From NCBI RefSeq assembly GCF_900141805.1, contig NZ_FQYN01000006.1, positions 62,001-126,000 on the forward strand: a stretch of DNA of 64,000 nucleotides, read 5' to 3'. Source of the stretch: Hymenobacter daecheongensis DSM 21074 (lineage in GTDB: Bacteria > Bacteroidota > Bacteroidia > Cytophagales > Hymenobacteraceae). Made by a program: the position numbers and the translations under genes. Position 1 is the stretch's first letter, and every line of letters starts with the position of its first letter. Of the stretch, positions 1 through 8,531 are shown in pieces. The notes beneath the pieces are model-generated. The model did not search any database. It was not told the DNA's origin and saw only the letters and a list, made by a program, of their open reading frames with translations.

Positions 1-610
1 CGCGGTCATACTCCAGGTAGGTCTGGCGGTAGCCGATCCAGGAAATCTGGCCGCGGATAAACTTGTTCTGCTCCGGCATCTGCTTCAGCGCATCCACCAC
101 CTTGCGCGAAATAATGCGGAAGTCGCCGGTATCTACCGGGATGGAAATGCTGGTGATATTGGCCAGCAGGCGGTAGAATAGCTTGGCGGTGAGCTTCTTG
201 GCCGCGCTTTCGCCCTGGCGCGAGCGGCGCTTGGCGTATACTACTTCGTAGCCCTCTTTCAGCTTCTGATACAGCGCGGGAATCAGTTCCGGCGGGTCCT
301 GCAAGTCGGCATCAATGATAACCACGGCCTCGCCCGCCGCCAGGTCCAGCCCGGCCGTCACGGCAATCTGGTGGCCGAAGTTGCGGCTGAAATCGATGTA
401 GCGCACCCGCGGGTCGCGGGCCGCCAGGTTCTGCACCAGGGCCAGGGATTTATCGCGCGAGCCATCGTTGATAAAGATGAACTCGTAGCGCAGCTGCATT
501 GGGTCCAGCACCCCGCTTAGGCGGGTGTAGAGCGTAGCAATGTTGTCTTCCTCGTTGTAGATGGGAATAATGACGGAAAGATCGGGGGCGTGAGGGTGAC
601 GCACAGACAT
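1..610 (-). CDS. Family 2 glycosyltransferase, DPM1/GtrB type (3' part beyond window)
   Basis: A GT-A fold glycosyltransferase that probably moves a sugar onto a polyprenyl phosphate at the inner membrane. The 203 residues visible start at an ATG (608-610) and show the N-terminal nucleotide-binding strand VIIPIYNEEDN, then INDGSRDKS and the DADLQDPPEL metal/nucleotide site near residue 95. A RRSRQGES segment and a VDTGDFRIISRKVV stretch follow, as in the DPM1/GtrB/ArnC group. The C-terminus, where this group often has two membrane helices, lies outside the left edge. It starts 9 nt after the stop of the upstream methyltransferase gene, so the two are probably one transcript. The family is clear; the exact sugar is not. 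Confidence 0.9.
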   Translation of the reverse strand, partial: MSVRHPHAPDLSVIIPIYNEEDNIATLYTRLSGVLDPMQLRYEFIFINDGSRDKSLALVQNLAARDPRVRYIDFSRNFGHQIAVTAGLDLAAGEAVVIIDADLQDPPELIPALYQKLKEGYEVVYAKRRSRQGESAAKKLTAKLFYRLLANITSISIPVDTGDFRIISRKVVDALKQMPEQNKFIRGQISWIGYRQTYLEYDR

Positions 611-619
611 ACGAATAAA

Positions 620-1363
620 TTAGACGGGCTTCCGGGCCAGCGCAAAGGTGCTGATGCCTACGGGAAGATTGACATGACGCAACAGGCGATTTTCAAGCCG
701 CAGCAGCGTGAGCAAGGCTCCATTCAGCGCTCCGGGCAATAGTTTCAGGTCGCCGGAAGGAAGGCTTTTGGGTGTGGGGCGCAGGCGCTGGAGCAGCCGG
801 ACGGCCGCGGCGGGCGCAAACAGCGCGGAGTTCCAGTAGGAAAGCCGCTCCACAGTCAGGTTTGCCCGTGTGAGCGCCACGCGCAGCTGCGGGCCGGAAT
901 AGCGCCGAAAATGATGATTTACCACGTCGTGCTCGCTCCACAGCAACTGAAAGGCCGGCACGAACACCAGCAGCCGGCCGCCGGGCCGCAGCACCCGCCG
1001 CCATTCGAGCAAGGCCCGCTGTTCGTCCTCAATATGCTCCAGCACATCCGAAGCCACCACCACATCGAAGCTGGCATCGGCAAAGCTCAGCCGGGCACCG
1101 TCCATCTGCTGCACGTTCGGAATCTGCCGCTGCCGGGCCAGGGCAATGGCCGGCTCACTCAGGTCGATGCCCGTCAGATTGGAGTAGCCTTCGGCCCGTA
1201 GCCGCTGCTGCAGCGGGCCGCCAGAACAGCCCACTTCCAGAATGGCGGCATCTTTGGGCAAGTGCATATTCTGGATAAGCGCGAACACAGCATCGCGGCG
1301 GGCCCGAAACCACCAATGCTGCTCCTCCAACTCATGATAGGCTGTCTCGTACGCTGAATCCAT
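620..1363 (-). CDS. Class I SAM-dependent methyltransferase
   Basis: 247 residues. Motif I is ILEVGCSGG (about residues 42-50), followed by the acidic motif near TGIDLSEPAI and the VLEHIEDE / LRPGGRLLVFVP motifs of Methyltransf_11/23 proteins. The substrate cannot be read from sequence. Pairing with a DPM1-like glycosyltransferase 9 nt downstream suggests a glycan or lipid-carrier substrate. The ATG start (1361-1363) is supported by a perfect TACCTTTG box just upstream on the same strand (1375-1368). Confidence 0.85.
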   Translation of the reverse strand: MDSAYETAYHELEEQHWWFRARRDAVFALIQNMHLPKDAAILEVGCSGGPLQQRLRAEGYSNLTGIDLSEPAIALARQRQIPNVQQMDGARLSFADASFDVVVASDVLEHIEDEQRALLEWRRVLRPGGRLLVFVPAFQLLWSEHDVVNHHFRRYSGPQLRVALTRANLTVERLSYWNSALFAPAAAVRLLQRLRPTPKSLPSGDLKLLPGALNGALLTLLRLENRLLRHVNLPVGISTFALARKPV

Positions 1364-1367
1364 AGCA

Positions 1368-1375
1368 CAAAGGTA
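1368..1375 (-). promoter_or_regulatory. Bacteroidota -7 promoter box (TACCTTTG)
   Basis: Exact TAnnTTTG match on the minus strand ending 4 nt before the ATG of the methyltransferase gene. With transcription usually starting a few bases after this box, the mRNA would have almost no leader. Confidence 0.55.
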
Positions 1376-1774
1376 TTTGATTAGGTGAAGTATCCGGATG
1401 GGGCTTTCAGATTGGCCGGAGCCGCCGGTTCACCCGGCTTTGGCAGTGATTGTACCTGCCTAGCTGCCTAAATGCTAGGACTTATCGCCTAGCAAAGTGT
1501 CGTAAGCTTGCCCGTGGGCATGGTTTTCCTGATGTATAAAGTTCCTACCTTCGCGTGCTGCGAAGGATGTTTTCATGATTGTTTCTGAAAAAACGCCTTT
1601 TGCTGTTGCTGTTGACCTTTGCCGCTTTGGATTCTGAGGTTGAGCAAAAGCAGAATAAGCACCCCAACAAAAATCAGTGTGCTACTCAGATGCTTTAGAG
1701 AATGGCAAAATGAGCGTTTCGTCGAATCAGGCGAGGCTAACTTTGTCCGGCCCTTCTTCTTTTTATAGTTTTTA
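1376..1774. other. Intergenic region between divergent genes
   Basis: About 400 nt between the methyltransferase (minus) and the GT39-like gene (plus). It is more AT-rich than the surroundings and has no convincing frame. The only signal I see is a TAACTTTG box at 1738-1745, a likely -7 element for the gene starting at 1775. Confidence 0.5.
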
Positions 1775-3343
1775 ATGGATACAGCTTGGGTGTTGAGTGC
1801 TCCTCAATTTGTGTTGCTGGCAGTCACGGGGCTGCTGGCCGTCGGTAGCGGCATGGCCTGGATCCGGGGCCGCTATGGTTTAGCTTTAGGCTTGCTTATG
1901 GTGGCCGCCTTCGCACTACGGCTGCTCATGGCCTCGCTCGATCCTTTTCTGCATGAATGGGATGAGCGCTATCATGCCTTGGTCGCCAAGCACATGATAG
2001 CGGATCCGCTCCAGCCCCTGCTACGCGACCGAGCCTACCTCCCCTACGACTACAAAAGGTGGGGCGGCAATATGGTGTGGCTACACAAGCAGCCGTTGTT
2101 TTTATGGCAAATGGCCCTGAGTATGAGTCTGTTTGGGGTCAATGAGCTAGCGTTGCGGCTTCCTAGTGCTTTGCTTACTAGTTTGTTACTGTATCCGGTG
2201 TATCGTTTGGGCTACCTGCTTTTCGCTAGCCGCGATACTGCTTACCTGGGCGCGGTACTGGTAGCATTTGCTTATTTTCAGCTCGAACTGGTCAGTGGCT
2301 ATATTGGCATGGACCACAACGACGCAGCCTTTTTGGTATACGTCACGGCCAGTATCTGGGCGTACTATGAGTATCGGGCCGCCACCCAGCGCCAAGTGGC
2401 GTGGCTGGTAGCGGTGGGCGTGCTGGCCGGGGCGGCCGTATTGTGCAAATGGCTTACGGGCCTGCTGGTATATGCTGGCTGGGGAATAGCCTTGCTTCTC
2501 GACCCGGTGCGCCGCCGCGCCTTTGCCGAGTATGTCCGGCTAGCAGCTTCGGCGGGCGTGGCCGTTCTGGTGTTTCTGCCCTGGCAATTGTATACGGCTT
2601 GGCGCTTCCCACTCGAAAGCGCTTATGAGCGGGCGTATAACACGCGCCATTTTTTTGAGAAGCTGGAAGGCAACGATGTTCCTTGGTACTATCACTTCAC
2701 CATGCTGCCCGTGCACTACGGCGTCATGTTAGGGCTGGTAGTGGTAGGTATCGTGTGGGTGCTACGGCGCGGCTTCCGGCTAGTGGAGATATTTAGTATT
2801 GTGGGGGTTGCACTTGTGTTTTTCACGCTGGCGGCTACCAAGATGTTCACTTACCTCTACGTGATAAGCCCACTGCTGCTGCTACTGGCCGCCGTGCCGC
2901 TCGGGGCCGCGGCCGCTTGGGTGCGGGCTCGGTCAGGGCAGGCAAGACCCGCCACGCTGATTGTGGGTCTACTAGGGCTTATCTGGCTCGATGCCCGGCC
3001 CCTGGCTATCTATAATCGCCACTTTCAGGAAGAATATTTCCCGATGATGCGCGGCTCCATAGGGCGCGCCCGTTACCTGAACAATACCGCCATTTACCGT
3101 ACTCTGGATGCCAACGTACCACCCGGCTACGTCGTTTTCAATGCCCCAGACGGCGACGAGATAGCCGCTATGTTCCACTGCAACCGCCCGGTTTATGCTT
3201 GGTGGCCCTCGGAAGCAGAGCTGGCAACTTTGCAGGCGCAGGGAATGCGCGTGGCGGTGTTTCCCGACCGCCCAGACCGCGTAGTGCCGGACTATGTACG
3301 GCAGTCGCCGGGAGCTATTCTGCTATGGGGTAATCCCCGATAG
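1775..3343 (+). CDS. GT39/ArnT-like membrane glycosyltransferase
   Basis: 522 residues with about 10-12 hydrophobic segments. After the first two membrane helices there is a short loop with the acidic pair HEWDERYHALVAKHM (about residues 62-76), the position of the catalytic Asp-Glu in PMT/ArnT-type GT-C enzymes that use polyprenyl-phosphate sugars. A C-terminal periplasmic part of about 120 residues follows. The role is inferred: transfer of a sugar from a lipid carrier to an envelope acceptor. A TAACTTTG box lies 30 nt upstream of the ATG. The downstream lipoprotein gene follows after 49 nt but has its own promoter box. Confidence 0.8.
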   Translation: MDTAWVLSAPQFVLLAVTGLLAVGSGMAWIRGRYGLALGLLMVAAFALRLLMASLDPFLHEWDERYHALVAKHMIADPLQPLLRDRAYLPYDYKRWGGNMVWLHKQPLFLWQMALSMSLFGVNELALRLPSALLTSLLLYPVYRLGYLLFASRDTAYLGAVLVAFAYFQLELVSGYIGMDHNDAAFLVYVTASIWAYYEYRAATQRQVAWLVAVGVLAGAAVLCKWLTGLLVYAGWGIALLLDPVRRRAFAEYVRLAASAGVAVLVFLPWQLYTAWRFPLESAYERAYNTRHFFEKLEGNDVPWYYHFTMLPVHYGVMLGLVVVGIVWVLRRGFRLVEIFSIVGVALVFFTLAATKMFTYLYVISPLLLLLAAVPLGAAAAWVRARSGQARPATLIVGLLGLIWLDARPLAIYNRHFQEEYFPMMRGSIGRARYLNNTAIYRTLDANVPPGYVVFNAPDGDEIAAMFHCNRPVYAWWPSEAELATLQAQGMRVAVFPDRPDRVVPDYVRQSPGAILLWGNPR

Positions 3344-3354
3344 CCATTGCCTGT

Positions 3355-3362
3355 TACCTTTG
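3355..3362 (+). promoter_or_regulatory. Bacteroidota -7 promoter box (TACCTTTG)
   Basis: Exact consensus 30 nt upstream of the ATG at 3393. It supports that start over the upstream in-frame codon at 3294, which lies inside the preceding gene. Confidence 0.55.
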
Positions 3363-3392
3363 TTAGTCCCTTTTTTTTACTTGTTTTCTGTC

Positions 3393-3941
3393 ATGATTAA
3401 ACACTTGCCCGCCGCCGCACTTCTGCTGACTCTGTCACTGGCCGGATGCTCTCCCAAGACTGATGACGCGCAAAGCGCCAACGTCTTAGCTGAAAACGAC
3501 TTTGACCACCTCGATGGCTGGGCGGGCGATTTGCCGGCATTGGCCACGCTCTCCAAAACCAAAGCCCACTCTGGTGCCTACAGCACCAGCGTTCGGCCTG
3601 GGTTCGATTATAGCCTGGGCTTCAGCAATGTGCTGGGCAAGCTCACGGATAGACGGCCACAAAAAATCACTATCAGTGCTTGGGTGATGCTCCCCAACGA
3701 CCAGGCAAATGCGCGTCTCGTAGTAGAAATCAAGGATCCGAATAAGTCGGATGACCTACTATATAAAGCTTTGGAGCTGCGCTCGGTAGTGAAGAAGTAC
3801 AACGAATGGCAGCAAGTTGAGCAGACCATTGAAATGCCGGCCACTGCTGCTGTTACCAGCCGGCTGCTAGTTTATCTGTGGCGCGCCGATAGCAATGAGC
3901 CCGTCTATCTGGACGATATGAAAATAAGCCGAGTAGATTAA
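3393..3941 (+). CDS. Lipoprotein with carbohydrate-binding-like domain (copy 1)
   Basis: 182 residues. It opens with a lipoprotein signal ending in LSLAGC, so Cys about 20 would be lipidated. The rest is one domain with an FDHLDGW N-terminal strand, AHSGAYS, ISAWVMLPND and a final PVYLDDMKIS. This pattern is typical of jelly-roll carbohydrate-binding modules (CBM_4_9/CenC-like). It has no catalytic residues. The next gene (4216-4773) is a clear paralog with the same order of motifs, so this is a tandem duplication. I infer a cell-surface glycan-binding or structural role from the fold pattern and the nearby glycosyltransferases. Confidence 0.75.
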   Translation: MIKHLPAAALLLTLSLAGCSPKTDDAQSANVLAENDFDHLDGWAGDLPALATLSKTKAHSGAYSTSVRPGFDYSLGFSNVLGKLTDRRPQKITISAWVMLPNDQANARLVVEIKDPNKSDDLLYKALELRSVVKKYNEWQQVEQTIEMPATAAVTSRLLVYLWRADSNEPVYLDDMKISRVD

Positions 3942-3974
3942 TCTGCTTGCCGGTATCCCTACCGTCCCGAAATT

Positions 3975-4041
3975 TGAGACGGGCACAAAATATCCGAACG
4001 TCAAGTGCAACTTGGCGTTCGGATATTTTGTGCCCGTCTCA
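3975..4041. repeat. Near-perfect long hairpin between the two lipoprotein genes
   Basis: A perfect 25-bp inverted repeat (3976-4000 with 4016-4040) continues inward through one G-T pair into a 5-bp stem (4002-4006 with 4010-4014). The result is a stem of about 31 bp with a 3-nt loop at 4007-4009. There is no T-run after it, so it is not a standard intrinsic terminator. It sits between paralogous genes and could be a transcript-processing signal or a small palindromic insertion. Confidence 0.85.
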
Positions 4042-4164
4042 GGCGGTATTTTCGGATCGAAACCATGCCGGGCAGCGGCCTGACTTCTGTGCTTCCTTGA
4101 GAGATTCAAGAAATTTGAACTCCCTGCAGTGATAATGAAGATGGCGGAGACCGATAGCAACGGC

Positions 4165-4172
4165 TACCTTTA
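4165..4172 (+). promoter_or_regulatory. Probable -7 promoter box (TACCTTTA)
   Basis: One mismatch from TAnnTTTG, 43 nt upstream of the second lipoprotein gene. The spacing is similar to the box before the first copy. Confidence 0.4.
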
Positions 4173-4215
4173 GCTGTTTTTTTAGCCTTTTTATGGCCTT
4201 CTTTTTTTCCTGCTT

Positions 4216-4773
4216 ATGTTGAAATCTACTTCTAAGGCTGCCTTCGCCTTACTTACAAGCCTGTTGCTGAACGGCTGCTCTACTGAAGCGCCGGAAGCCT
4301 CAGCCACGAATGTGCTGGCCGCCAACGATTTTGAAAACCTGGATGGTTGGCTGGCTGACTCGCCGGCTTTGGCAACTCTGAACCAAGCTAAAGCGCATTC
4401 TGGCCGGTATAGCACCATGGTAAGTGCCGGTCACGACTATAGCTTGGGCTATAACAATACCTTGGGTCGCCTCTCGCCGGAATGGCCAGCCAAACTTACC
4501 GTAGGGGCCTGGGTACTGCTACCCAACGACCAGGCGGCAGCCAAGCTGGTAGTAGAAATCAAAGGCACTGACCCGGCTGCGCCTAGCCTGGTGTATCAAG
4601 CAATCGAATTGCCGAAAGCCGTAAAGCTTTCCAACAAGTGGCAATACGTGGAGCAAACCATTGCCATGTCTGGCACTGCCAAGCCCGACAGCAAACTGCT
4701 GGTCTATTTGTGGCGCGCCGACAGCAAAGAGCCCGTATATCTCGATGATCTGAAAATTTCGCTGGCCAAATAA
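4216..4773 (+). CDS. Lipoprotein with carbohydrate-binding-like domain (copy 2)
   Basis: 185 residues, paralogous to the gene at 3393-3941. The lipoprotein signal ends in LLLNGC. The same landmarks follow in order: NDFENLDGW, AHSGRYS, GAWVLLPND, LLVYLWRADS and PVYLDDLKIS. Both copies share the last third almost residue for residue, which suggests recent duplication with drift in the middle. The gene ends 15 nt before the end of the convergent membrane-protein gene. Confidence 0.75.
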   Translation: MLKSTSKAAFALLTSLLLNGCSTEAPEASATNVLAANDFENLDGWLADSPALATLNQAKAHSGRYSTMVSAGHDYSLGYNNTLGRLSPEWPAKLTVGAWVLLPNDQAAAKLVVEIKGTDPAAPSLVYQAIELPKAVKLSNKWQYVEQTIAMSGTAKPDSKLLVYLWRADSKEPVYLDDLKISLAK

Positions 4774-4788
4774 TAGCGGCTCAACGGG

Positions 4789-6624
4789 TTAGTCCACCAC
4801 TTCTACCGGTACGCGCAGCCGCACGGGCCAGGCTCGATAGTTCAGGCTAATCAGGCTGATTTCACAGATGTAGTGGCCTGGCTTATGAGGCGGCTGTATG
4901 CCAATGGTTTGCGTCCAGGGCTGCCATACATCCACCTCCAACGCCACCTGCGTGGGCTCGGTGTCCGAAGGCCAGTCGTGGTCTTGGTAGAATGCCGTGC
5001 GCACCAGCGTCGGGTGCGGCCCCCGGACACCGGAATGCAGCGGTTGGGCTGCAGCAGGTACGCTCACGCGAATTCTTGCTTTGTGCTGCTTCCCCGCTGG
5101 CAGCGTGGCGGGCAAAGGCGTTGCCAGCGCTAGGCTCACCTGCTGGTGGGCAGCAATGTAGGGTCGTAGCGCTGCGGTATCCTGGGGCGGCTGGGTATTG
5201 AGCACCCGGTAAGGCGTACTGGCAAACCGCAGGTAGTTGGCGGGCAGATCTGCATTGGTGAACGTCTCGAAAGGACCCAGCACTACCTCTGGCTTAGCTC
5301 CTGCCTCGGCTAAGCGCTCAACTTCCCACCCGACTTGCACAGTTTGCGCAGAATCGGGGCTGTTGCGGGCGCTAACCATCATCGTTTCGCTGGCCATAGC
5401 CCACCACGGCCAGCCAACGCGCAGCCGATGCGGGTCAATATTGTCGGGGTACATGATGAACTTGCGCTCTGAGAACTGGCGCGTATACGCCATCAACTGC
5501 TTGAGCCACTGCTGGTAAGCCGTGTAAGGAACGTGCTGATACCACACTGCTCCGAGCCTGGCCACAAGCACCACGGCCAGCAAGCTGCTGGCCAGCGCGG
5601 GGCCCCGGCCGCGCCAAGACCGTTCCAGAGCCGGCAGTAGCTCCATGGCAAAGGGAATGGCTACGAAGAGAGTAAGCGGCAGATAAAGATTTTCGAGGTA
5701 AGTAGCCTCCGTGTAGTCAGGATTGGAAACATTGACAATGAACGTGTAGCCGCCCACGAAAGCCCACACCAGAGCCAGTCGCAGCCACGCAAGCCAAGTT
5801 CCTTGCCGCACGTAGAACGCCGAAAGTGCCAGCAGCAGCACGGGTAGCGCCAGAAAGCCCGTGCCGCACAGCTTCCAGAAATTATGGAAGCTCTCCAGCG
5901 ACAGGTAGTGGGGAAAATACTTTATCAGGTTGGGCGTGAAGGTCATGTGCGTGGCCTCGTATGAGCCCGGCGGAATCAGCATCACCCGCAGCTTGTACAT
6001 AGCCAGCGCCAGTGCCAGCAGCCCATAGTAGGCCCAGTCCTGATAGCGGCGGTTCAGTAGCCAGTCGTAGCTCCAGATAAACAGGAAGGCAATAATGCAG
6101 AGCGGGTGACCGAAGATGAACACGGGTATCAGTGCCGCCAGGGCCAGCGTGCTGAACCGCAGCCGCACGGGAGCCTGCCGCGCAATGCCGGCATAAAACA
6201 GCAAGAGTGCCGTTAGGGCCTGCGGCAACTCCGACTGCGCCCAGTAGAAGGTGCGTGATGCCAGCAATACAAATAACAGCACCACTACCAGCGCTACCTG
6301 CTCGTTGCGCAGCCAATAGGCACAGAGCAGAAAAGCAGCCAGATAGTAGAGAACGAAAACTACAGAATAGAGCCGTAGCACCGCATCCATCGACCAGCCT
6401 GCTTTGATGGCCATGAGCGTGGGCCATTGCGTGACGATGGCCACAAAACGCCGGTTCTGGACAAATAAAGATTTGTCTTTCAGGTAGATGAGTAGATGAT
6501 AGGATAAGTCATAGTAAGCCGAGCGCTCCATGTAAAAGTGCCAGGCGAAAACCAGCAGCACAAGCATAGTAGCCAGGGCCAGTAGGATGGGGCCGCGGCT
6601 GGAGTATTGTTTGGAGAGCAACAT
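4789..6624 (-). CDS. Large polytopic membrane protein, unknown function
   Basis: 611 residues. About 10-11 hydrophobic segments fill the first 390 residues, and a soluble C-terminal domain of about 220 residues, rich in beta-type sequence, follows. The layout (membrane half plus extracytoplasmic half) resembles GT-C-type proteins, but I see no clear catalytic Asp/Glu signature in the first loop. The next upstream gene on the strand, 72 nt away, is a DPM1-like glycosyltransferase, which could supply a lipid-linked sugar. A glycan-related function is inference from context only. Confidence 0.6.
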   Translation of the reverse strand: MLLSKQYSSRGPILLALATMLVLLVFAWHFYMERSAYYDLSYHLLIYLKDKSLFVQNRRFVAIVTQWPTLMAIKAGWSMDAVLRLYSVVFVLYYLAAFLLCAYWLRNEQVALVVVLLFVLLASRTFYWAQSELPQALTALLLFYAGIARQAPVRLRFSTLALAALIPVFIFGHPLCIIAFLFIWSYDWLLNRRYQDWAYYGLLALALAMYKLRVMLIPPGSYEATHMTFTPNLIKYFPHYLSLESFHNFWKLCGTGFLALPVLLLALSAFYVRQGTWLAWLRLALVWAFVGGYTFIVNVSNPDYTEATYLENLYLPLTLFVAIPFAMELLPALERSWRGRGPALASSLLAVVLVARLGAVWYQHVPYTAYQQWLKQLMAYTRQFSERKFIMYPDNIDPHRLRVGWPWWAMASETMMVSARNSPDSAQTVQVGWEVERLAEAGAKPEVVLGPFETFTNADLPANYLRFASTPYRVLNTQPPQDTAALRPYIAAHQQVSLALATPLPATLPAGKQHKARIRVSVPAAAQPLHSGVRGPHPTLVRTAFYQDHDWPSDTEPTQVALEVDVWQPWTQTIGIQPPHKPGHYICEISLISLNYRAWPVRLRVPVEVVD

Positions 6625-6696
6625 AGATAAAGGTCAAGGCGTGCCTGCTGCAATGGGCCGGCATGAACAGAGAGATGGGCCGAATCCTGGTCGGGG

Positions 6697-7419
6697 CTAC
6701 CCGAACAGTCCGTATTTCACGATGCAGTAAATGGCCCGGAACCCGTCGCGCCAGCCAATCTTTTTGCCTTCAGCATAGGTGCGGCCGTAATAGCTGATGC
6801 CTACTTCGTAAATGCGCACATTGGGCACCCGCGAAATTTTTGCCGTCACTTCTGGCTCAAAGCCAAAGCGCTTCTCTTCCAATACGAGGCCCTGAATAAG
6901 GTCGCGGCGGAACAGCTTATAGCAGGTTTCCATGTCGGTCAGGTTCAGATCAGTGAACATGTTCGACAGAAACGTAAGCATCGCATTGCCGATGCTATGC
7001 CAGAAAAACAGGATGCGGTGTGGGTTGCCGCCCATGAAGCGGGACCCAAATACGACATCAGCGAAACCTTTCAGAATAGGCTTGAAGAGGATGTTGTACT
7101 CTTCCGGATCATATTCCAGATCAGCATCCTGAATGATAACATAGTCGCCGGTGGCCTCCCGGATGCCGGTATGGAGCGCGGCTCCTTTGCCCTGGTTCAC
7201 GCTGTGATGCAGAAGCCGCAGACCCATTTCGGGGTAGCGGCTAGCGTAAGCGGTAATTGCTTCTGCCGAATTGTCGGTCGAACAGTCGTTTACCAGGATT
7301 ATTTCCTTCTGAATATTATTAATCAGTTTCAGCCCGCGCAGCAAATCCAGAATCTGGTGGATGGTGCGGGCTTCGTTATAGACCGGAATTACAATGGAGA
7401 TGGTGTCGAACTTAACCAA
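6697..7419 (-). CDS. Family 2 glycosyltransferase, dolichol-phosphate mannosyltransferase-like
   Basis: 240 residues. [10 protein letters not shown] at the N-terminus, VNDCSTDNS, then the [11 protein letters not shown] metal site and a [11 protein letters not shown] segment give a DPM1-like GT-A domain. A C-terminal [16 protein letters not shown] stretch is common in this subgroup. There are no strong membrane helices, so it is probably a peripheral membrane enzyme making polyprenyl-phosphate sugars. The frame begins with TTG (7419-7417) directly before the conserved strand. A TAATTTTG box at 7455-7448 on the same strand supports a start here. Confidence 0.85.
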   Translation of the reverse strand: MVKFDTISIVIPVYNEARTIHQILDLLRGLKLINNIQKEIILVNDCSTDNSAEAITAYASRYPEMGLRLLHHSVNQGKGAALHTGIREATGDYVIIQDADLEYDPEEYNILFKPILKGFADVVFGSRFMGGNPHRILFFWHSIGNAMLTFLSNMFTDLNLTDMETCYKLFRRDLIQGLVLEEKRFGFEPEVTAKISRVPNVRIYEVGISYYGRTYAEGKKIGWRDGFRAIYCIVKYGLFG

Positions 7420-7447
7420 AATACAAGGGGCGTTAAAAAGGTGCGAA

Positions 7448-7455
7448 CAAAATTA
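7448..7455 (-). promoter_or_regulatory. Bacteroidota -7 promoter box (TAATTTTG)
   Basis: Consensus match on the minus strand 28 nt upstream of the TTG start of the glycosyltransferase. A TTGG lies about 16 nt further upstream (near 7474) as a possible -33 element. Confidence 0.45.
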
Positions 7456-7527
7456 AGGTTGAATTTGCTACCAAGCATCATACTCTGAGCAGCAGGGTGC
7501 CTGATGGCAAGCTGAATAGGGCACGCG

Positions 7528-8319
7528 CTACAAGCTGCCCGTGCGCCCGCCATCCACGGGCACGCTAGTGCCGTTTATGTAGCCTGCCGCTGCTGAGGCC
7601 AGAAAGGCTACGGCCTGCGCTACTTCTTCGGCCTGCCCGAAGCGGCCGGCCGGAATCTGGCGCAGCATGGCCGCCTCAATTTCCTCGGCGGGCTGCCCGG
7701 TCTGCTCCACCTTCTTCTGAATCAGGGAGGTATGGCGCTGCGTAATGGTAGCCCCCGGCAACACGTTGTTTACCGTGATGCCGCTGCCGCCCAGCTCGTT
7801 GGCCAGCGTTTTGGCCCAGCTGGCCACCGCCCCCCGAATCGTGTTCGACACGCCCAGATTAGCCAGCGGCACCTTCACCGAGGTACTGATGATGTTGATG
7901 ATGCGCCCATGCCGCCGCGCCTGCATGGCCGGCGCTACTGCCTGCACCAGCAGATGATTGCAGACCAGATGCTGCTCAAACGCCGCCCGAAAAGCCTCTG
8001 CGGGCGCCGCCAGTATGGGCCCGCCCGCCGGCCCGCCCGTGTTGTTGACCAGAATATCGAACCCTTCCGGATGGCCAGCCAGATACTCATGCAGCCGCTC
8101 GGCCAATTGCTCCGGGCTGCTGAAATCGGCCACAATGAAATCGTGATGCTGCCCTTGCGGCGTGGGAAGCGCCGCGGCTACCTGGCGCAGGCGGGTTTCG
8201 TCGCGGGCCAGTAGGGTGATGGTGGCACCGAGGCGGGCCAGTTCTTCGGCCACGGCGCGGCCGATGCCCTGGGTACTGCCGCCCACGAGGGCGCGCTGGG
8301 AAGTGAGGTCGAGTTGCAC
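7528..8319 (-). CDS. SDR-family oxidoreductase with atypical active site
   Basis: 263 residues, Rossmann fold. The cofactor loop is GGSTQGIG (residues 8-15), followed by NNTGG near residue 90 and a C-terminal NGTSVPVDGG, all as in FabG-type SDRs. The usual catalytic YxxxK is replaced: after STSVKVPLANLG the sequence reads VSNTIRG, so Tyr and Lys are absent. This SNxxR subgroup is a recognisable divergent branch of bacterial SDRs. It is divergent from the 3-hydroxyanthranilate dioxygenase gene, so it may belong to the kynurenine region, but its substrate is unknown. Confidence 0.8.
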   Translation of the reverse strand: MQLDLTSQRALVGGSTQGIGRAVAEELARLGATITLLARDETRLRQVAAALPTPQGQHHDFIVADFSSPEQLAERLHEYLAGHPEGFDILVNNTGGPAGGPILAAPAEAFRAAFEQHLVCNHLLVQAVAPAMQARRHGRIINIISTSVKVPLANLGVSNTIRGAVASWAKTLANELGGSGITVNNVLPGATITQRHTSLIQKKVEQTGQPAEEIEAAMLRQIPAGRFGQAEEVAQAVAFLASAAAGYINGTSVPVDGGRTGSL

Positions 8320-8440
8320 GCCCTAAAAGTAGGCAAATGCGCTAAGGTGCCGTGGGGGCACGGGGCGGAAGTTGGTTGTAAAAAAGCGGCCGGCTGCGCA
8401 GGCCGCGCCCGGTGGCGTTTTCTGCTTTTGGAAAGCGCAG

Positions 8441-8492
8441 TACATTTGAGAGGACGGATTGGTGGGCGTGGCACGCAACGCCCACCAATCCG
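8441..8492 (+). repeat. Interspersed repeat with promoter box and 15-bp hairpin
   Basis: The 21 nt at 8441-8461 recur exactly, inverted, at 43645-43625. They begin with TACATTTG, a consensus -7 box pointing at the gene that starts at 8532. Directly following is a perfect 15-bp inverted repeat (8455-8469 with 8478-8492, 8-nt loop), which would form a hairpin in the 5' leader of the dioxygenase mRNA. Confidence 0.75.
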
Positions 8493-8531
8493 GGCCGCCC
8501 TTTCCCACCGAAGCCCTTTAAAAAACCGCCC

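Noticed and set aside
8412-8531. N-terminal extension of the dioxygenase by 40 codons
   Set aside because: The extension is translated repeat and hairpin sequence; the family start is at 8532.
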